A stretch of DNA of 39,268 nt, from positions 1-39,268 of the forward strand of contig JALZVK010000035.1 of NCBI GenBank assembly GCA_023301005.1. Direction: 5' to 3'. Below the pieces are notes generated by a model that saw nothing but the letters and a program-made list of their open reading frames with translations, did no database searches and was not told the origin of the DNA. This document shows positions 25,481-34,215 of the stretch, piece after piece (the first letter of the stretch is position 1; every line of letters starts with the position of its first letter). The translations under genes and the position numbers were made by a program. Source of the DNA: Saprospiraceae bacterium. GTDB lineage: Bacteria > Bacteroidota > Bacteroidia > Chitinophagales > Saprospiraceae.

Positions 25481-26497
25481 ATGGTACAATTTCTTTCCAA
25501 CAAAATCCCATCCGAACAAACGAATAAAACTATGCAGAATGATAATCAACTATTAGATGCCTATTCTCAAACGGTAACTAAAGTCGCTCGTGAATCAAGC
25601 GATGCAGTTGTCCAAATCAAAATAGAAAAAAAAGTAGCGCAACGAATTAGAAAACCTAACCGACAAAAAAGTCCTCATGGAACAGGTTCTGGTTTTATTA
25701 TTTCTAGTGATGGATTTATTGTTACAAATAGTCATGTAGTCAAAGACGCAATAAAAATAACAGTATCCTTACAAGATGGAAGACAACTTCCTGCCCAACT
25801 CATTGGTGACGATCCTGCAACTGATATTGCCGTTTTACAAATCAATGCAGAAAATCTTTCTATTATTCATTTTGGAAATTCTGATCAATTGCAAGTTGGA
25901 CAATTAGCCATTGCAATTGGAAATCCTTTTGGTTTTCAATATACAGTTACGGCTGGTGTAGTGAGTGCTTTGGGGAGAACATTGCGTTCTCAAAATGGTC
26001 GCTTGATTGATGATGTCATTCAAACCGATGCTGCACTTAATCCAGGCAACTCTGGAGGTCCTTTGATGAATTCTTTTGGAGAAGTTGTCGGAGTGAATAC
26101 TGCAATTATTTCTTCTGCACAAGGTTTATGTTTTGCAGTTGCATCTAACTTAGTGGAATACATTGTTGGCAAATTAATTATTCATGGAAAAGTACGCAGA
26201 GGTCTAATTGGTATAGCAGGTCAAACTGTTCGTTTTAATTCAAGAGTGCAACAACGTTTTCAATTAGATGTCGCATCAGGTGTGCAAGTGCAACAAATAG
26301 AAGTAGATGCTACTGCATATAATTCGGAAGTAATGATCGGTGATGTCATCATTGGATTAAATGATCACCAAGTCAGTTCGATTGATGACTTGCATAAATT
26401 GTTGGATGAAAATACAATTGGAAAAACTATCCAATTAGAAGTTTTAAGAAAAGGAAAAACTGAAAAAATAAAAGTTATTCCTGCGGAAATTTCTTAA
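25481..26497 (+). CDS. HtrA/DegP-like serine protease with one PDZ domain, no signal peptide
   Basis: A trypsin-like domain (about 40-235) with the full triad: H85 in TNSHVV, D115 in ATDIAVL and S191 in NPGNSGGPL. A single PDZ domain follows (about 245-330: GVQVQQIEVDATAYNSEVMIGDVIIGLNDHQV). The N-terminus (MVQFLSNKIPSEQTNKTMQNDNQ) shows no signal peptide or membrane anchor, unlike most HtrA proteins, so the enzyme is predicted to be cytoplasmic unless the start is upstream. A later Met at codon 18 is an alternative start and does not change that. It is co-oriented with the preceding pair but 206 bases away. Its substrate is unknown. Confidence 0.9.
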   Translation: MVQFLSNKIPSEQTNKTMQNDNQLLDAYSQTVTKVARESSDAVVQIKIEKKVAQRIRKPNRQKSPHGTGSGFIISSDGFIVTNSHVVKDAIKITVSLQDGRQLPAQLIGDDPATDIAVLQINAENLSIIHFGNSDQLQVGQLAIAIGNPFGFQYTVTAGVVSALGRTLRSQNGRLIDDVIQTDAALNPGNSGGPLMNSFGEVVGVNTAIISSAQGLCFAVASNLVEYIVGKLIIHGKVRRGLIGIAGQTVRFNSRVQQRFQLDVASGVQVQQIEVDATAYNSEVMIGDVIIGLNDHQVSSIDDLHKLLDENTIGKTIQLEVLRKGKTEKIKVIPAEIS

Positions 26498-26800
26498 TAG
26501 AATATGAATAAGGAATGTGAGTTAAATAAATTCAGATTTGATGTAATTCACATTCCTTATAAAAATTTACTAAAGAGAAAAAGATGAATAACATCTATCT
26601 ATGTCACAATAGATCTATTTAATAAAATTAATTTTCATCTCTTGCCTGATTTTTGCATACTCAATATTCATACAACATAATCTACCTAAAATATTTTTTT
26701 TTTAAAGAGAAGATTTCAAAAATCATATTTAATATTCTTCTCTAAATAACTAACATTTACATTACCTAACTGTCAATCAGTAGGTTAAAACACGCGCACA
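26498..26800. other. Intergenic region between the protease and MORN genes
   Basis: A gap of 303 bases. It holds one hairpin (26510-26558) and a weaker inverted repeat, agagaaga / tcttctct (about 26707-26743). No clear promoter boxes were found upstream of the MORN gene. Confidence 0.55.
26510..26558 (+). terminator. Probable terminator after the HtrA-like gene
   Basis: A perfect 11-bp stem (aaggaatgtga / tcacattcctt) with a 27-base loop lies 12 bases after the stop codon. It is followed only by ATAAAAATTT, so efficiency is uncertain. Confidence 0.5.
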
Positions 26801-27838
26801 ATGAAAAAGGTAGTTACATTATGTTGGGCTTTAGCCCTTCCTTTCTTTCTATTCGCTAGTTCTTTAATTTTTACTCCAAGCGAACTAAATGATTTCAATT
26901 ATTTTTTTGGAAAAGATTCAACGGCTAAGGTTCACTCTGATTGCCCTTTGCTAAAACGCAAATGTTCTGGGACAATTAAATGGGCTGATGGAACTTATTA
27001 TGAAGGAGATTTTCGTTTTGGAAAACCTCATGGCGAAGGTAAAATTACTTATGAAGATGGCAGTTTCTATAAAGGCAAATTCCGACAAGGAGCTCCAAAT
27101 GGAATTGGTATAATGGAATATGAAGACGGTAGTCTTTACGAAGGTCAATGGATCAATGGCTGGCGAGATGGCAAAGGAACTTATACTTTCTCTGAAGGGC
27201 ATATTTATACTGGAGAATTTGAAGAAGATTTGATGAATGGTTTTGGAAAGATAAAATTACTAAGTGGAGAAATTTACGAAGGAAAATGGAGAGATGGTTT
27301 AGCTAATGGAAAAGGATCTTTTACTCGTAAAGATGGAAGCCGTTTTATTGGTCAAAGCGAAAAAGGAAAACGACATGGCGAAGGTATCATTGTTTGGAAT
27401 AGTGGAGATACTTTGATGGGTTTTTGGGAAGAAGGATTAATGGTGGATGAAGCAACTTATATTTTTGCTGATGGTTCATCAATGATTAGTTTTTGGGAAG
27501 AAGGAAAAATTCAAGATGAATTAACTTATATAGATGTGAGTGGAAATGAATTATTAGGTAGTCTCGAAATGGTATCACAAATGATTACTTCAACTGAAGA
27601 TCAATTCTTTTCTGCTTCGAAGGAAAAACTACCTTTAGTTTTTTATGGTATTGCAATGGAATATCATGCAGTACAAGATTATGATCTCGCCAAAACAAAT
27701 TTAGATATTGCGTACTTAATCGATTCTCATGATAATGAAATTTCTTTTCGAGAAATGATAATGGACTTGACCGCAAGTATTGATTCTGAATATATGAATA
27801 TGCTTATTGGTAAAGGGAGTTTGTTATTTAGATTTTAA
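26801..27838 (+). CDS. MORN-repeat secreted protein
   Basis: A signal peptide (MKKVVTLCWALALPFFLFAS) is followed by tandem MORN repeats of 23 residues from about residue 57: GTIKWADGTYYEGDFRFGKPHGEG, then YEDGSFYKGKFRQGAPNGIG and so on. Six are good matches and two or three later ones are degenerate (WNSGDTLMGFWEEG, FADGSSMISFWEEG). The last ~90 residues are non-repetitive and helical. MORN repeats usually mediate lipid or protein contacts. The export signal places it in the envelope. It is a monocistronic unit, with a terminator on the 3' side facing uvrA. Confidence 0.88.
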   Translation: MKKVVTLCWALALPFFLFASSLIFTPSELNDFNYFFGKDSTAKVHSDCPLLKRKCSGTIKWADGTYYEGDFRFGKPHGEGKITYEDGSFYKGKFRQGAPNGIGIMEYEDGSLYEGQWINGWRDGKGTYTFSEGHIYTGEFEEDLMNGFGKIKLLSGEIYEGKWRDGLANGKGSFTRKDGSRFIGQSEKGKRHGEGIIVWNSGDTLMGFWEEGLMVDEATYIFADGSSMISFWEEGKIQDELTYIDVSGNELLGSLEMVSQMITSTEDQFFSASKEKLPLVFYGIAMEYHAVQDYDLAKTNLDIAYLIDSHDNEISFREMIMDLTASIDSEYMNMLIGKGSLLFRF

Positions 27839-27898
27839 AAAAAAAACGAGTCATCCTGAATTTTGATTTATTTAAAATTCAAGATGACTCATTTTTTA
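27838..27898. terminator. Bidirectional terminator between the MORN gene and uvrA
   Basis: A 17-bp stem (gagtcatcctgaatttt / aaaattcaagatgactc, one mismatch) around a 9-base loop, with A-run on the left and T-run on the right, separates convergent genes. Confidence 0.85.
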
Positions 27899-27929
27899 CT
27901 TAAAATTTATTTCTTGCAAATAGAAGCTC

Positions 27930-30788
27930 TTACAACTCCATTTTCAAGAAATACCCAGTATGACTATTCTTATTTTTTGCTACCTTTTCAGGCGTACCTT
28001 GTACGACAACTTTTCCACCTCGACTTCCACCTTCAGGTCCCATATCAATAATATAATCTGCAACTTTAATCACATCCATATTATGTTCGATAACAATAAT
28101 CGAATTTCCTTTTTCAACTAATTTATTTAAAACATCCAACAACTGACGAATGTCATCAAAGTGCAAACCAGTCGTAGGTTCATCCAAAATATAAACCGTT
28201 TGTCCCGTATCTCTTTTAGATAATTCTTCAGATAATTTCACACGTTGCGCTTCACCTCCTGAGAGTGTAGTTGCCTGTTGCCCCAAAGTGATATAACCTA
28301 GTCCAACTGCATTCAATGTTTTTGCACGTCGATAAATATTTGGAATTTTTTCAAAGAAAGTTTCCGCTTCTTCGACAGTCATATTTAAAACATCAGAAAT
28401 AGATTTTCCTTTATATAAAATTTCCAACGTTTCTCGATTATATCTTTTTCCCATACAACGTTCGCAATCAACCGAAACATCAGGAAGGAAATTCATTTCT
28501 ATAATTCGTTTTCCAGCACCTTGACATTCCTCGCAACGACCACCTTTTACATTAAATGAAAAACGACCAGGTTTGTAACCTCTAATTTTTGCCTCGGGCA
28601 AACTGGAAAATATTTTTCTAATATCCGTAAACATTCCAGTATAAGTTGCAGGATTAGAACGAGGTGTTCGACCGATAGGAGATTGGTCAATCTCAATTAC
28701 TTTGTCAACATGTTCCAAACCAGTAAGCGATTCATACTGCAACGGACGCTGAATACTTTTATAAAAATGTTGACGAAGAATAGGGTAGAGCGTGGAATTA
28801 ATCAAAGTAGATTTTCCGCTTCCCGATACACCTGTTACGCAACAAAAAGTTCCTAAAGGAATTTTTACATTTACCTTTTGTAAATTATTTCCAGTAGCTC
28901 CTTTTAATTCTAAAAAATTCCCATTTCCTTTTCTACGTTTTTTAGGAACTTCGATTTTCTTTTTGTCTTGAAGGTAGAGCGAGGTCAAAGTATTTTTTGT
29001 TAAAAAAGTTTCAGGAACATCTGCACCTACCAACTTGCCGCCGTGCTTCCCCGCACCAGGACCTAAGTCAATTAAATAATCGGAAGCCAACATAATATCT
29101 TTATCATGTTCCACTACCAAAACTGTATTTCCAATATCAGCCAACTCTCTTAACGCTTCTATTAATTTTTGATTATCTCTTTGATGTAAACCAATACTTG
29201 GCTCATCCAAAATATAAGTGATACCTGTCAATTGCGAACCAATCTGAGTAGCCAATCGAATCCGTTGCGCTTCACCTCCCGACAAAGTTCTCGCAGGACG
29301 ATTTAATGTCAAATAATCCAATCCGACATGCAATAGAAAACCAAGTCGTAATCGAATTTCTTTTAAAACTTCTTTAGCAATTATTTGCTTTCGCTTTGAT
29401 AAATTTTTCTCCAATGCATCCACCCAATCCATCAAGTCCGTAAAATCCATCGACGCAAGGTCGCTGATATTTTTTTCATTTAATTTAAAATGTAAAGACT
29501 CGATTTTTAATCGTTGACCATTGCATACGGCGCATTTATCAATCATCATATAGTCCTCAGTAAAACGACGAATTTTTTCAGAAGTAGATTCTTTATACCA
29601 TCGCTTCAGCATATTATTCAAACCCTCGTAAGCCAAGTTATAAACAAAGTCATGTTTATAATCTTTTTTCATTTCAAAACTTTCATCGCCTCCATTCAAA
29701 ATTATCTCCAATGCTTTTTTAGGAATATCTTTTACAGGAGTGGAAAATGAAAATTTATGTTTTTTAGCAATTGCTTTCAATTGTTTGAATGTAAAAGTAT
29801 CTCGCACTTCTCCGAAAGGCGCAATTCCCTGTTCGTTAATACTTTTGGTATCATCAGGAATTACTTTTGTCATATCCACTTTCATCAATTCACCCAAGCC
29901 TTTACACTCAGGACAAGCACCATAAGGAGAGTTAAATGAAAAAGCATTTGGAGAAGGTTCCTCATAAGAAAGTCCAGTTTCAGGATCCATCAAATGCTTA
30001 CTATAAGGAAAAGCTTCCTTAGCATCTTGCTCTAAAAGAAAGACTAAACCGTTGCCCATTTTTAGAGCAGTTTGGAGTGACTTGGCAAAACGTTCTTTGC
30101 GGTCTTTTGATACTTTTAATCTATCAATGACCAACTCAATATCATGCACTTTATATCTGTCGATTTGCATTTTGGGAACTAAGTCTTGCACCTCGCCATC
30201 TACTCGCACTTTAGTATAACCTTGTTTTCTTACATGGTCAAATAGTTCTCTATAATGACCTTTCCGACCTCTTACCAAAGGAGCGAGTAAGAGTATTTTT
30301 TTATTGGAAAATTTCTTAAAGATTTGATCAATCATTTGCTCTTCTGTGTACTTAATCATCTTCTTTCCAGAAACATGAGAATACGCCTCACCAACTCTTG
30401 CATACAACAATCGAAGAAAATCATACACCTCCGTAATCGTTCCAACTGTCGAACGAGGATTTCTTCCAACCGTTTTTTGTTCAATAGAAATCACAGGACT
30501 TAGACCCGTAATTTTTTCCACATCAGGTCGCTCCATTTCTCCAATAAACTGTCGAGCGTAAGCGGAGAAAGTTTCCATATATCTCCGTTGCCCTTCTGCA
30601 TAAATTGTATCGAATGCAAGCGAAGATTTTCCACTACCACTAATACCTGTAATAACTACAAATTGGTTACGAGGAATTTGAACATCAATATTTTTTAGAT
30701 TATGAACTCGTGCTCCGATGACATCAATATTGTCGTGGATATGAAGAGTACCATTACTTTTTGATTTTGTAGTTTTTCTTTTTGCCAT
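27930..30788 (-). CDS. uvrA: Excinuclease ABC subunit UvrA
   Basis: UvrA is the damage-recognition ATPase of nucleotide excision repair. Two ATP-binding halves are visible: Walker A GISGSGKSSLAFDTIYAEGQRRY near the N-terminus and GVSGSGKSTLINSTLYP at about 650. Two ABC signatures (TLSGGEAQRIRLATQIGS and TLSGGEAQRVKLSEELSK) and two Walker B motifs (YILDEPS, YILDEPT) follow. Zinc ligands are present (CPECKGLGE; CAVCNGQRL; CEECQGAGK; CERCMGKRY). The 952-residue length is normal. The start ATG at 30788 is preceded by a plausible -7 box. The N-terminus has a short basic extension (MAKRKTTKSKSNG) with no known role. Confidence 0.98.
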   Translation of the reverse strand: MAKRKTTKSKSNGTLHIHDNIDVIGARVHNLKNIDVQIPRNQFVVITGISGSGKSSLAFDTIYAEGQRRYMETFSAYARQFIGEMERPDVEKITGLSPVISIEQKTVGRNPRSTVGTITEVYDFLRLLYARVGEAYSHVSGKKMIKYTEEQMIDQIFKKFSNKKILLLAPLVRGRKGHYRELFDHVRKQGYTKVRVDGEVQDLVPKMQIDRYKVHDIELVIDRLKVSKDRKERFAKSLQTALKMGNGLVFLLEQDAKEAFPYSKHLMDPETGLSYEEPSPNAFSFNSPYGACPECKGLGELMKVDMTKVIPDDTKSINEQGIAPFGEVRDTFTFKQLKAIAKKHKFSFSTPVKDIPKKALEIILNGGDESFEMKKDYKHDFVYNLAYEGLNNMLKRWYKESTSEKIRRFTEDYMMIDKCAVCNGQRLKIESLHFKLNEKNISDLASMDFTDLMDWVDALEKNLSKRKQIIAKEVLKEIRLRLGFLLHVGLDYLTLNRPARTLSGGEAQRIRLATQIGSQLTGITYILDEPSIGLHQRDNQKLIEALRELADIGNTVLVVEHDKDIMLASDYLIDLGPGAGKHGGKLVGADVPETFLTKNTLTSLYLQDKKKIEVPKKRRKGNGNFLELKGATGNNLQKVNVKIPLGTFCCVTGVSGSGKSTLINSTLYPILRQHFYKSIQRPLQYESLTGLEHVDKVIEIDQSPIGRTPRSNPATYTGMFTDIRKIFSSLPEAKIRGYKPGRFSFNVKGGRCEECQGAGKRIIEMNFLPDVSVDCERCMGKRYNRETLEILYKGKSISDVLNMTVEEAETFFEKIPNIYRRAKTLNAVGLGYITLGQQATTLSGGEAQRVKLSEELSKRDTGQTVYILDEPTTGLHFDDIRQLLDVLNKLVEKGNSIIVIEHNMDVIKVADYIIDMGPEGGSRGGKVVVQGTPEKVAKNKNSHTGYFLKMEL

Positions 30789-30834
30789 AGTTTGGTAGCC
30801 GATCTGATATTGGAGATAAAATGAATTGAGTCTG

Positions 30835-30842
30835 CAAAACTA
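30835..30842 (-). promoter_or_regulatory. -7 box for uvrA
   Basis: TAGTTTTG on the minus strand matches TAnnTTTG, 47 bases upstream of the uvrA ATG. No clear TTTG box at -33. Confidence 0.4.
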
Positions 30843-30890
30843 AGAAACAGTTTCTAGGATTAGAGAGAAACGTTTATTCTTTTTTATAAA

Positions 30891-30932
30891 AAATAAAAAG
30901 AAGATTTAAGCGAAGCTTAAATCTTCTTTCAA
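30891..30932 (-). terminator. Terminator for the TIGR03643 gene
   Basis: A perfect 15-bp stem (aaagaagatttaagc / gcttaaatcttcttt) with loop GAA. Read on the minus strand it is followed by TTTTATTTTTTAT, downstream of the gene ending at 31012. Confidence 0.8.
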
Positions 30933-30955
30933 TATGGAAAAATGTATCACAAGTA

Positions 30956-30996
30956 ATTCGACAACCTATACACACATACACCTAACTAAACACTTA
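30956..30996 (-). repeat. Dispersed repeat, copy 2 (inverted relative to 18401)
   Basis: The reverse complement reads taagtgtttagttaggtgtatgtgtgtataggttgtcgaat, closely matching the copy at 18401-18445, with identical ends (TAAGTGT and GTTGTCGAAT). Confidence 0.55.
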
Positions 30997-31011
30997 GTAC
31001 ACAATCTCCAT

Positions 31012-31302
31012 TTACCTCTTTGAAATTCTATTATTAGAAATCGCACGTTGTCGAGAACACTTATGTCTTCCTTCGGAAAATACTCTTTTCTTTAAATGTT
31101 TTGTCGATCGACCTTGCACTCGTTTTCTCCACATTTTCCAACTGCTCAATTTCATTTCTTCACGCATCAATTTTATCACATCTTTTTCAGGTACTCCGAA
31201 TTGAAATTCGATAGCATCGAAAGTAGTTCGATCTTCCCAACCCATTTCTACAATGCGATTAACATCTCTTTCCGAAAGGTTATATTTCTCTGCTATTTTC
31301 AT
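31012..31302 (-). CDS. TIGR03643-family protein
   Basis: The 96 residues match a small family known from memory as TIGR03643: YNLSERDVNRIVEMGWEDRTTFDAIEFQFGVPEKDVIKLMREEMKLSSWKMWRKRVQGRSTKHLKKR. The helical, HTH-like middle and basic C-terminus suggest a nucleic-acid role, which is an inference. Family members are often found next to DUF2256 genes and, in many genomes, cryptochrome/photolyase genes. Here DUF2256 is divergent across 81 bases, and no photolyase is in the window. Confidence 0.85.
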   Translation of the reverse strand: MKIAEKYNLSERDVNRIVEMGWEDRTTFDAIEFQFGVPEKDVIKLMREEMKLSSWKMWRKRVQGRSTKHLKKRVFSEGRHKCSRQRAISNNRISKR

Positions 31303-31383
31303 TTTAGATATTTTTTAATTTGAACATCAGTAACAACTTTTTGTTTACTGAAAATAACAAATATTTACACAAATAACATTCAG

Positions 31384-31536
31384 ATGAAAAAGCAACACCT
31401 TCCTGAGAAAATCTGTAAAGTCTGCCAACGTCCATTTAAATGGAGAAAAAAATGGGAAAGAGTTTGGGATGATGTAAAGTATTGCAGCGAACGTTGTAAA
31501 AGACATAAATCTTTTAAGGTGAAGATTAAAAATTAA
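31384..31536 (+). CDS. DUF2256-family mini-protein, 50 residues (missed by ORF track)
   Basis: The frame ATG...TAA encodes [44 protein letters not shown] and a short Lys-rich tail. This matches DUF2256 (LPEKxCxxCxRPFxWRKKWxxxWDxVxYCSxRCR). Four Cys (CKVC and CSERC) should bind one zinc. It is below the track's 60-residue cutoff. It lies divergent from the TIGR03643 gene, the usual partner in other genomes. The function is unknown; a small zinc-ribbon adaptor is likely. Confidence 0.92.
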   Translation: MKKQHLPEKICKVCQRPFKWRKKWERVWDDVKYCSERCKRHKSFKVKIKN

Positions 31537-31587
31537 AGAACCAATTCTCCTTTTTCCACCAATCAAACCTATCTCCGCATCTTTACT

Positions 31588-31752
31588 TAAGTAGTCCCCA
31601 CTAATTAATTGAGTAATTTTTAAACATCTTTTTTCGCTATTCTTCCTTAAAAAATTATTCCATAGCGATGGCTATGAAAGAATTTTTTAAGAAAAACTAT
31701 CGAAAAAATCTAGTCTAAAAATTTCACCCAATTAATTAATGGGGGCTACTTA
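31588..31752. repeat. Fold-back element C, about 165 bp
   Basis: The segment is one long imperfect palindrome: TAAGTAGTCCCCACTAATTAATT at the left and AATTAATTAATGGGGGCTACTTA at the right, meeting at CATAGC-GATG-GCTATG. Both arms hold the core TTTTTTCG(A/C)TA(G/T)T...TTAAAAAATT that also forms element B. No open reading frame. It lies between DUF2256 and the membrane-protein gene upstream of mutL. Confidence 0.7.
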
Positions 31753-31823
31753 TAAAGATATTTTTCAAATATTTTTATTTCTTTTTTGACAAAAATATTA
31801 TCTTACTTGTAAAAAAATAAAAG

Positions 31824-32126
31824 ATGAAACTTCCAAAAATAATGAAAGTCCCAAAACATAAAAGTTTTGGATACAATCCTAGATACTATGATCCTAAAAA
31901 AGAAGAATTGGAACGTAGAGTAGAACAAGGTAAAAAGAAAGGAGGAACTGATACTGAAGCTATCAAATCTCGAATCCGTACAGACCTTCGCAGTAGCAGA
32001 AATGCTGATCCTAAATTACGTAGTCGACTTATTCGCAAATCGAATAAGAGAATATTTATGATTATTGTATTGTTAGTAATACTGTCATTAATAATGATTA
32101 ATGTATATTTGCCCCAAATTTTATAG
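31824..32126 (+). CDS. Small basic membrane protein upstream of mutL
   Basis: The 100 residues start MKLPKIMKVPKHKSFGYNPRYYDPKKEELERRVEQGKKKGG, a charged region seen, to my memory, in a small Bacteroidota family found before mutL. One C-terminal membrane helix follows (IFMIIVLLVILSLIMINVYL, about 77-96). Topology would be N-in with a tail anchor. Its role is unknown. A -7 box for mutL lies inside its 3' end, so it and mutL may be separately and jointly transcribed. Confidence 0.75.
   Translation: MKLPKIMKVPKHKSFGYNPRYYDPKKEELERRVEQGKKKGGTDTEAIKSRIRTDLRSSRNADPKLRSRLIRKSNKRIFMIIVLLVILSLIMINVYLPQIL
32104..32111 (+). promoter_or_regulatory. -7 box, possible internal promoter for mutL
   Basis: TATATTTG followed by CCCC lies within the last codons of the upstream gene and 83 bases before the mutL ATG. 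A short hairpin, GTAAGC-GAA-GCTTAC, sits between (32126-32140). No clear TTTG box at -33. Confidence 0.35.
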
Positions 32127-32194
32127 TAAGCGAAGCTTACCTTCTTTTTAAGAAAATAATGGTTTTTTAGAACCAATAAAATAAATAGCAACCT

Positions 32195-34069
32195 ATGGCT
32201 GATATCATTCAGCTCCTACCCGATTCTATTGCCAATCAGATTGCCGCTGGGGAAGTTATCCAAAGACCTGCATCTGTCGTAAAAGAGTTGTTGGAGAATT
32301 CAATTGATGCAGGAAGTACTCAAATCAAACTTATTATTAAAGATGCTGGAAAGGCATTGATCCAAGTCATTGATAATGGCTGTGGAATGTCGGAGACAGA
32401 TGCTCGAATGTGTTTTGAAAGACATGCGACTTCTAAGATTAGAGCAGCTAAGGATTTGTTTGAAATTCGTACGATGGGATTTCGAGGAGAGGCAATGGCT
32501 TCTATCGCAGCTATCGCTCAGGTAGAAATGAAGACTCGAAAACACAATGAAGATTTAGGCATTCGATTGACGATTGAAGGTTCTGAAATAAAATCTCAAG
32601 AGGCATGTCAATGTAATGCAGGTACAAGTTTGTCTATCAAAAACTTATTTTATAATGTTCCTGCTCGACGTAATTTTTTAAAAACAACAACAGTAGAGAT
32701 GCGTCATATCATTGACGAATTTCAAAGAGTCGCTTTAGCTCATCCTGATATATTTTTCTCTTTACATCATAATAATTCTGAAATTTTTCATTTGCCAATA
32801 AGCAATACTCGACAGAGGATTGTAAATGTTTTTGGGCAAAATAGTAATAAAAAATTAGTACCTGTTTCTGAAGAAACTGATGCGTTGAAGTTAAATGGAT
32901 TTGTAGGGAAACCTGAGTTTGCAAAAAAGACTAGAGGAGAACAATTCTTTTTTGTCAATAATAGATTTATCAAAAGTGGATATTTGAATCATGCCATCAT
33001 GGGAGCGTATGAGGATATGTTGCCAAAAGATACTTATCCACTTTATATTATTTTTATAGAAATAGATCCTGCAAGAATTGATATTAATGTACACCCGACG
33101 AAGCAAGAAATAAAATTTGATGATGAACGATTGGTGTATAATTATTTAAAAGTTTCGGTACGTCATGCATTGGGGCAACATAGCATTACGCCTACTTTAG
33201 ATTTTGACCAAGAGCAAGCACTAACGGGTTATCGTCCTCATCAGCAAAGATTGGAACAAAATGATACCGTAAGTTATACTCAACCTTCTAAGATGAATCA
33301 GTCGCAACAATATGAGACGATTCCATCAAAAGGAAATAACTCTCCGTTGGATAGTTCTAATTTGAAAAATTGGAAAAAAGCGTATGAAGGTTTGGATGAG
33401 TTTGATGTAGAAAGTGATGGTAATGATGGTCAAGCGATTACAATTGAAAGTGGTTTTTCAGGAGAGAATCAATTGGATGATTCAAAGCAGAGTTTTTCTA
33501 AAGAAGCGAAACCTTTATTTCAAATTCATTCTACTTATATCGTTAGTCATATCAAATCAGGTTATATTTTAGTTGACCAACAGGCGGCGCATGAGCGAAT
33601 TTTATTTGAGCGATATTCTACGTTGCTCAATGAAAAACAACCTCAAACTCAAAAAGAATTATTTCCAAAAAACATTACACTTACATCTGCTGATACAGAG
33701 TTACTAAAAGGTTTGTTACCTCAAATCAATCTTTTAGGATTTGATATTCAAGAATTTGGAAAAGATACTTTTGTAATTCATGGAGTTCCTACTGATATGA
33801 AACAGGGACAAGATGAACAAAAAGTAATTGAAAAATTATTGGAGCAATATAAATTAAATCAAGATTTGAATTTGAATATTCAAGAAAATATTGCTCGCTC
33901 AATGGCGCGAAGTTCTGCTATAAAAAAAGGACAAAGTTTGACTCAAGAAGAGATGCGAGAATTGGTAGATAAATTATTTGCTTGCGAAATGCCATTTACG
34001 AGTCCGAATGGAAAGAAGTGTTTTATCACTTTTGAGTTGGAGGAGTTGGCGAAGAGATTTTCTGTGTAG
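32195..34069 (+). CDS. mutL: DNA mismatch repair endonuclease MutL
   Basis: MutL couples mismatch recognition to strand incision. The N-terminal GHKL ATPase (about 1-330) has the catalytic Glu in VVKELLENSIDAG (E31), IQVIDNGCGM, RHATSK and FRGEAMASIAA. A disordered Gln/Ser-rich linker follows (about 345-440). The C-terminal domain has the endonuclease-type motif DQQAAHERILFE, with His of the DQHA form replaced by Gln while the Asp and two Glu are kept. This Gln variant is, to my memory, usual in Bacteroidota. The end (CEMPFTSPNGKKCFITFELEEL) also carries a metal-site Cys pair. Length 624 is normal. Confidence 0.96.
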   Translation: MADIIQLLPDSIANQIAAGEVIQRPASVVKELLENSIDAGSTQIKLIIKDAGKALIQVIDNGCGMSETDARMCFERHATSKIRAAKDLFEIRTMGFRGEAMASIAAIAQVEMKTRKHNEDLGIRLTIEGSEIKSQEACQCNAGTSLSIKNLFYNVPARRNFLKTTTVEMRHIIDEFQRVALAHPDIFFSLHHNNSEIFHLPISNTRQRIVNVFGQNSNKKLVPVSEETDALKLNGFVGKPEFAKKTRGEQFFFVNNRFIKSGYLNHAIMGAYEDMLPKDTYPLYIIFIEIDPARIDINVHPTKQEIKFDDERLVYNYLKVSVRHALGQHSITPTLDFDQEQALTGYRPHQQRLEQNDTVSYTQPSKMNQSQQYETIPSKGNNSPLDSSNLKNWKKAYEGLDEFDVESDGNDGQAITIESGFSGENQLDDSKQSFSKEAKPLFQIHSTYIVSHIKSGYILVDQQAAHERILFERYSTLLNEKQPQTQKELFPKNITLTSADTELLKGLLPQINLLGFDIQEFGKDTFVIHGVPTDMKQGQDEQKVIEKLLEQYKLNQDLNLNIQENIARSMARSSAIKKGQSLTQEEMRELVDKLFACEMPFTSPNGKKCFITFELEELAKRFSV

Positions 34070-34072
34070 GAA

Positions 34073-34204
34073 TGATAGGAACGCAGATGACGCGGATTTT
34101 TTCTCTAGGCTTGAATGGATTTTTTTTCTTTAAAATTTCAAAACAAGTTAAAAGAAAAAATCTGAGTTAATCCGCTAAAATCTGCGTCATCCGCGTTCCC
34201 ATCA
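34073..34204. repeat. Inverted repeat GGAACGCGGATGACGC between mutL and the DASS gene
   Basis: tgataggaacgcagatgacgcggatttt (34073-34100) and aaaatctgcgtcatccgcgttcccatca (34177-34204) pair with only three mismatches over 28 bases. The inner part repeats TCTGAGTTAATCCGC. GC-rich wording of this kind (CGCGGATGACGCAGATT) is found as interspersed repeats in many Bacteroidota, to my memory. The right end lies 12 bases before the next start codon. Confidence 0.75.
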
Positions 34205-34215
34205 TACAAGTCAAA

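Noticed and set aside
31345-31566. 73-residue minus-strand ORF
   Set aside because: It is antisense to the DUF2256 gene, whose zinc-ribbon motifs are clear.
31886-32191. 101-residue minus-strand ORF upstream of mutL
   Set aside because: It is the antisense of the small basic membrane protein, with no family signal.
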